From: CATOSD01 sp965226695
Lineage (GTDB): Bacteria; Chloroflexota; Dehalococcoidia; Lucifugimonadales; CATOSD01
Direction of reading: 5' to 3'
Length of the DNA stretch: 64,000 nt
Assembly (NCBI GenBank): GCA_965226695.1
Contig: OZ245405.1
Span: 2,170,001 to 2,234,000 of the forward strand
Below are positions 62,239 to 64,000 of the stretch, piece after piece. Positions within the stretch are counted from its first letter, which is position 1; the number at the start of each line of letters is the position of its first letter. Below the pieces are notes generated by a model. The model was not told where the DNA came from. It ran no database searches and saw only the letters and a program-made list of their open reading frames with translations. The position numbers and the translations under genes were made by a program.

Positions 62239-63504
62239 CTACACGTTGGCTGGCTGGGGGGCTGGCCGGGGTGGCCGCGCCAGCAGAGCGGCGATGCTGC
62301 TGACTACAAACGCGGCGACGAACACGGAGAACGCGAGCACGTAGTCGCTGCGAATGTCGAACAGGAATCCACCCAACACCGGGCCGCCCGCGCTGGTAAT
62401 GAGGCCGAACGGCTGGGCGGTGCCGCGTATGGCCCCCTGCGCCTCACGACCGAAATAGTCGGACCACGCCAGGCTGCTGACGAATGACTGTGCCCCGCGG
62501 GTCAGGCCGTACACCGTGGCGAACACACCAAGGTGAAGCAGCGAGCTCGCACCCATCAGCAGCAGGATGCCCGCGGCACCTCCGGCGTAGCAAGCGGCGA
62601 GGCAGTAGCGGACGTGCAGCCGCTCTGCAGCGAACCCCCAGAGGGGCTTGGCGACGGATTGGAGGAAGTAGAGGTAGGTTATGACTACCGCGGCCTGGCC
62701 CGGTTCGATCTGCCGGTCGGTGAGGTAGGAGAAGATGTGCAGGTTTACGCCGCTTATGGCGAATCCGGCGAAGTTCGTGCTTATCAGCAGCAGCCAGAAA
62801 GCGGGCGTGCGCATCGCCTCCCTGGCCGTGAGCGACACCTCTTCCACGACGCCCCGCACGCCCTGGGTGCCATCACTCGCGCCGTCCCCGTCGGGGAGCA
62901 TGCCGTAGTCCTCGGGCCGCCTGCGCATGAGCGGCGCCACGACAAGTGCCAGTATCAGAACGAAAGCCCCAAGCGCGACCCACGCGCGGCGCCAGCCGGC
63001 TCCGTCAATGAGCAGCGTCAGCGGCAGGGGAAGGGCGACGCCCGCCGAGGACATGCCCATGGTGGAGAATGAGAGCGCCCTGCCCCGCCTGCGGACAAAC
63101 CATCTGGCGACGGTGGAATCCGCTCCGAGAGGACCGAGGGCAAGGCCGCCCAACGCCATCAGCACGCCGTAGGCGGCGAACATCTGCCAGGGTTGAGAAA
63201 TAAAGGAGATGAGCACCGCGCCGACCGCGACCGCCGCGCCGCCTATCATGACGTAAACGCGGGGCCCGTGCCGGTCGATGGCTCGCCCGGCAATAGGCGC
63301 CCCGGCTGCCGAGGTGACGCGGGAGACGAGAGTCACGCTCGCCAGCAACCCACGGCTCCAGCCGAGAGCGGCCGTCATGTAGGGAAAGAAGATGCCGAAG
63401 GAGACGACGAGGACGCCGTAGTTGATGAAGTGGGAGACGAACGCGGCTCCCACCACGACCCATCCGTAGAAGAAGCGTGGCCGCGCCCCCTCGCTAGCGC
63501 CCAA
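62239..63504 (-). CDS. MFS transporter (monocarboxylate/oxalate-formate antiporter type)
   Basis: A 421-residue membrane protein with twelve predicted helices in two halves: FYGWVVVGAAFVSHFINYG at the start, the loop motif GRAIDRHGPRVYVMIGG between helices 2 and 3, and WFVRRRGRALSFSTMGMSSAG before helix 5. The central loop is hydrophilic (RRRPEDYGMLPDGDG). It resembles the MCT/OFA group that moves small organic acids. The start is TTG. It may export or import a substrate of the neighbouring oxidoreductases. Confidence 0.87.
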   Translation of the reverse strand: MGASEGARPRFFYGWVVVGAAFVSHFINYGVLVVSFGIFFPYMTAALGWSRGLLASVTLVSRVTSAAGAPIAGRAIDRHGPRVYVMIGGAAVAVGAVLISFISQPWQMFAAYGVLMALGGLALGPLGADSTVARWFVRRRGRALSFSTMGMSSAGVALPLPLTLLIDGAGWRRAWVALGAFVLILALVVAPLMRRRPEDYGMLPDGDGASDGTQGVRGVVEEVSLTAREAMRTPAFWLLLISTNFAGFAISGVNLHIFSYLTDRQIEPGQAAVVITYLYFLQSVAKPLWGFAAERLHVRYCLAACYAGGAAGILLLMGASSLLHLGVFATVYGLTRGAQSFVSSLAWSDYFGREAQGAIRGTAQPFGLITSAGGPVLGGFLFDIRSDYVLAFSVFVAAFVVSSIAALLARPPRPAPQPANV

Positions 63505-63578
63505 AGTTACCGCACCTCGGCAATCTCATGGCGCCGCGAAACGGCCCGCGGCCACGCACATAGGGACTGCGTTGGCCC

Positions 63579-64000
63579 CTAGTCGGCTATGCCGACGGCG
63601 GCGCGAAGGTCCTTGATGGACTGGCCTCGAGGCTTGCTGGGCCTGCGAACCCTGCGTCCTATCGGCTCGTTCTCCACCTCGGGAACGATCTTAATGGAGA
63701 CGAAAACCGGGCCGGACTCCGCCATGATAGACTCGATGCTCGTCGCGAACTCCTCGAGATCGTCGAAGTGGTAGGTCGCGGCATAGCCCGCGCCCTTCGC
63801 CATTCCGGCGTAGTCGATGTCGTCGGAGTTCGGCACGGGCTGGCCGCCGGTGGTGGCGTAGCACCCGTTGTCCATGAGGAAGTGGAAGAAGTTCTCCGGC
63901 TTCTTGCCCGCGATGGTGGCGAGAATACCGAGGTTCATCAGCAGCGAGCCCTCGGAGTCGAACAGGGCTATCTTCTCGTCGGGAAGCGACAACGCGAGGC
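63579..64000 (-). CDS. TPP-dependent decarboxylase, C-terminal part (5' end outside window)
   Basis: About 140 codons that stay open to the right edge. FDSEGSLLMNLG is the TPP/magnesium-binding motif (normally GDGS...N, here with a Glu in place of the first Asp's neighbour). FFHFLMDNGCYATTGGQ and GYAATYHFDDLEEF follow, as in the beta chains of sulfopyruvate and phosphonopyruvate decarboxylases. The stop is 75 bases from the MFS start. The true start and N-terminal half lie beyond the window. Confidence 0.82.
   Translation of the reverse strand, partial: LALSLPDEKIALFDSEGSLLMNLGILATIAGKKPENFFHFLMDNGCYATTGGQPVPNSDDIDYAGMAKGAGYAATYHFDDLEEFATSIESIMAESGPVFVSIKIVPEVENEPIGRRVRRPSKPRGQSIKDLRAAVGIAD

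Overview
The window is a GC-rich bacterial chromosome segment in which functional, decayed and mobile DNA are mixed. Gene content points to a Chloroflexota-type heterotroph (Dehalococcoidia/SAR202-like). The reasons are the many SDR, Rieske, P450, LLM-flavin and amidohydrolase genes, exported choice-of-anchor/cadherin and Cache-like proteins, and dispersed palindromes of the GGCGGGTTTGAAACCCGCC type. This is inference; there is no rRNA or tRNA gene to anchor taxonomy.

Region 1 (1-15.2 kb) is a surface-polysaccharide cluster. On the minus strand it holds six GT4 glycosyltransferases, one GT2 glycosyltransferase, an asparagine-synthase-like amidotransferase and a UDP-HexNAc dehydrogenase. On the plus strand it holds an NAD-dependent sugar epimerase and a UDP-glucose dehydrogenase. 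Several minus-strand genes are coupled by 4-nt GTGA overlaps. A more AT-rich block (about 7.4-12.2 kb) ends in two small genes of nuclease/HEPN type. Between the two strands lies a repeat-filled gap (12.2-12.96 kb).

Region 2 (15.3-32.1 kb) holds an orphan oligopeptide-type binding lipoprotein and a beta-lactamase-fold hydrolase. These are followed by a run of broken genes: a Rieske oxygenase (three in-frame stops), an RND/MMPL transporter (frameshift plus stop) and a GPP34-cytochrome P450 fusion (one TAG). Then come an intact SDR, an amidohydrolase, a frameshifted concentrative nucleoside transporter, an exported 5'-nucleotidase and a NarL-type two-component pair.

Region 3 (32.1-44.2 kb) is accessory and decayed. 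It contains exported Cache/cadherin protein fragments, a Toprim primase-like protein, remnants of a serine recombinase and a RibD/DHFR-like protein, three IS1182-family copies, an IS5-like element and an istB fragment. One IS1182 copy abuts the truncated N-terminus of a SNF2-type helicase. An intact NCS2 permease with a C-terminal ATPase-like domain and a BrnT/BrnA-type toxin-antitoxin pair also lie here.

Region 4 (44.3-64 kb) is mostly intact metabolism. It holds an MpaB-family oxygenase beside an MMPL gene with an in-frame TAG, a penicillin acylase, MgtE, an M55 aminopeptidase and an amidase with a small partner. A ThrC - NIL-domain - MoaD-like operon suggests protein-thiocarboxylate sulfur transfer. 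An MFE-2-like SDR is paired with a paralog that has lost the catalytic Tyr and Lys. The rest is a zinc-ribbon protein, a flavin reductase, an S51 peptidase, an LLM flavoenzyme, an MFS transporter and a partial TPP enzyme.

The most promising items for follow-up are the nuclease/HEPN pair, the MoaD-NIL-ThrC operon, the active/inactive SDR pair, the GPP34-P450 fusion and the permease-ATPase fusion.
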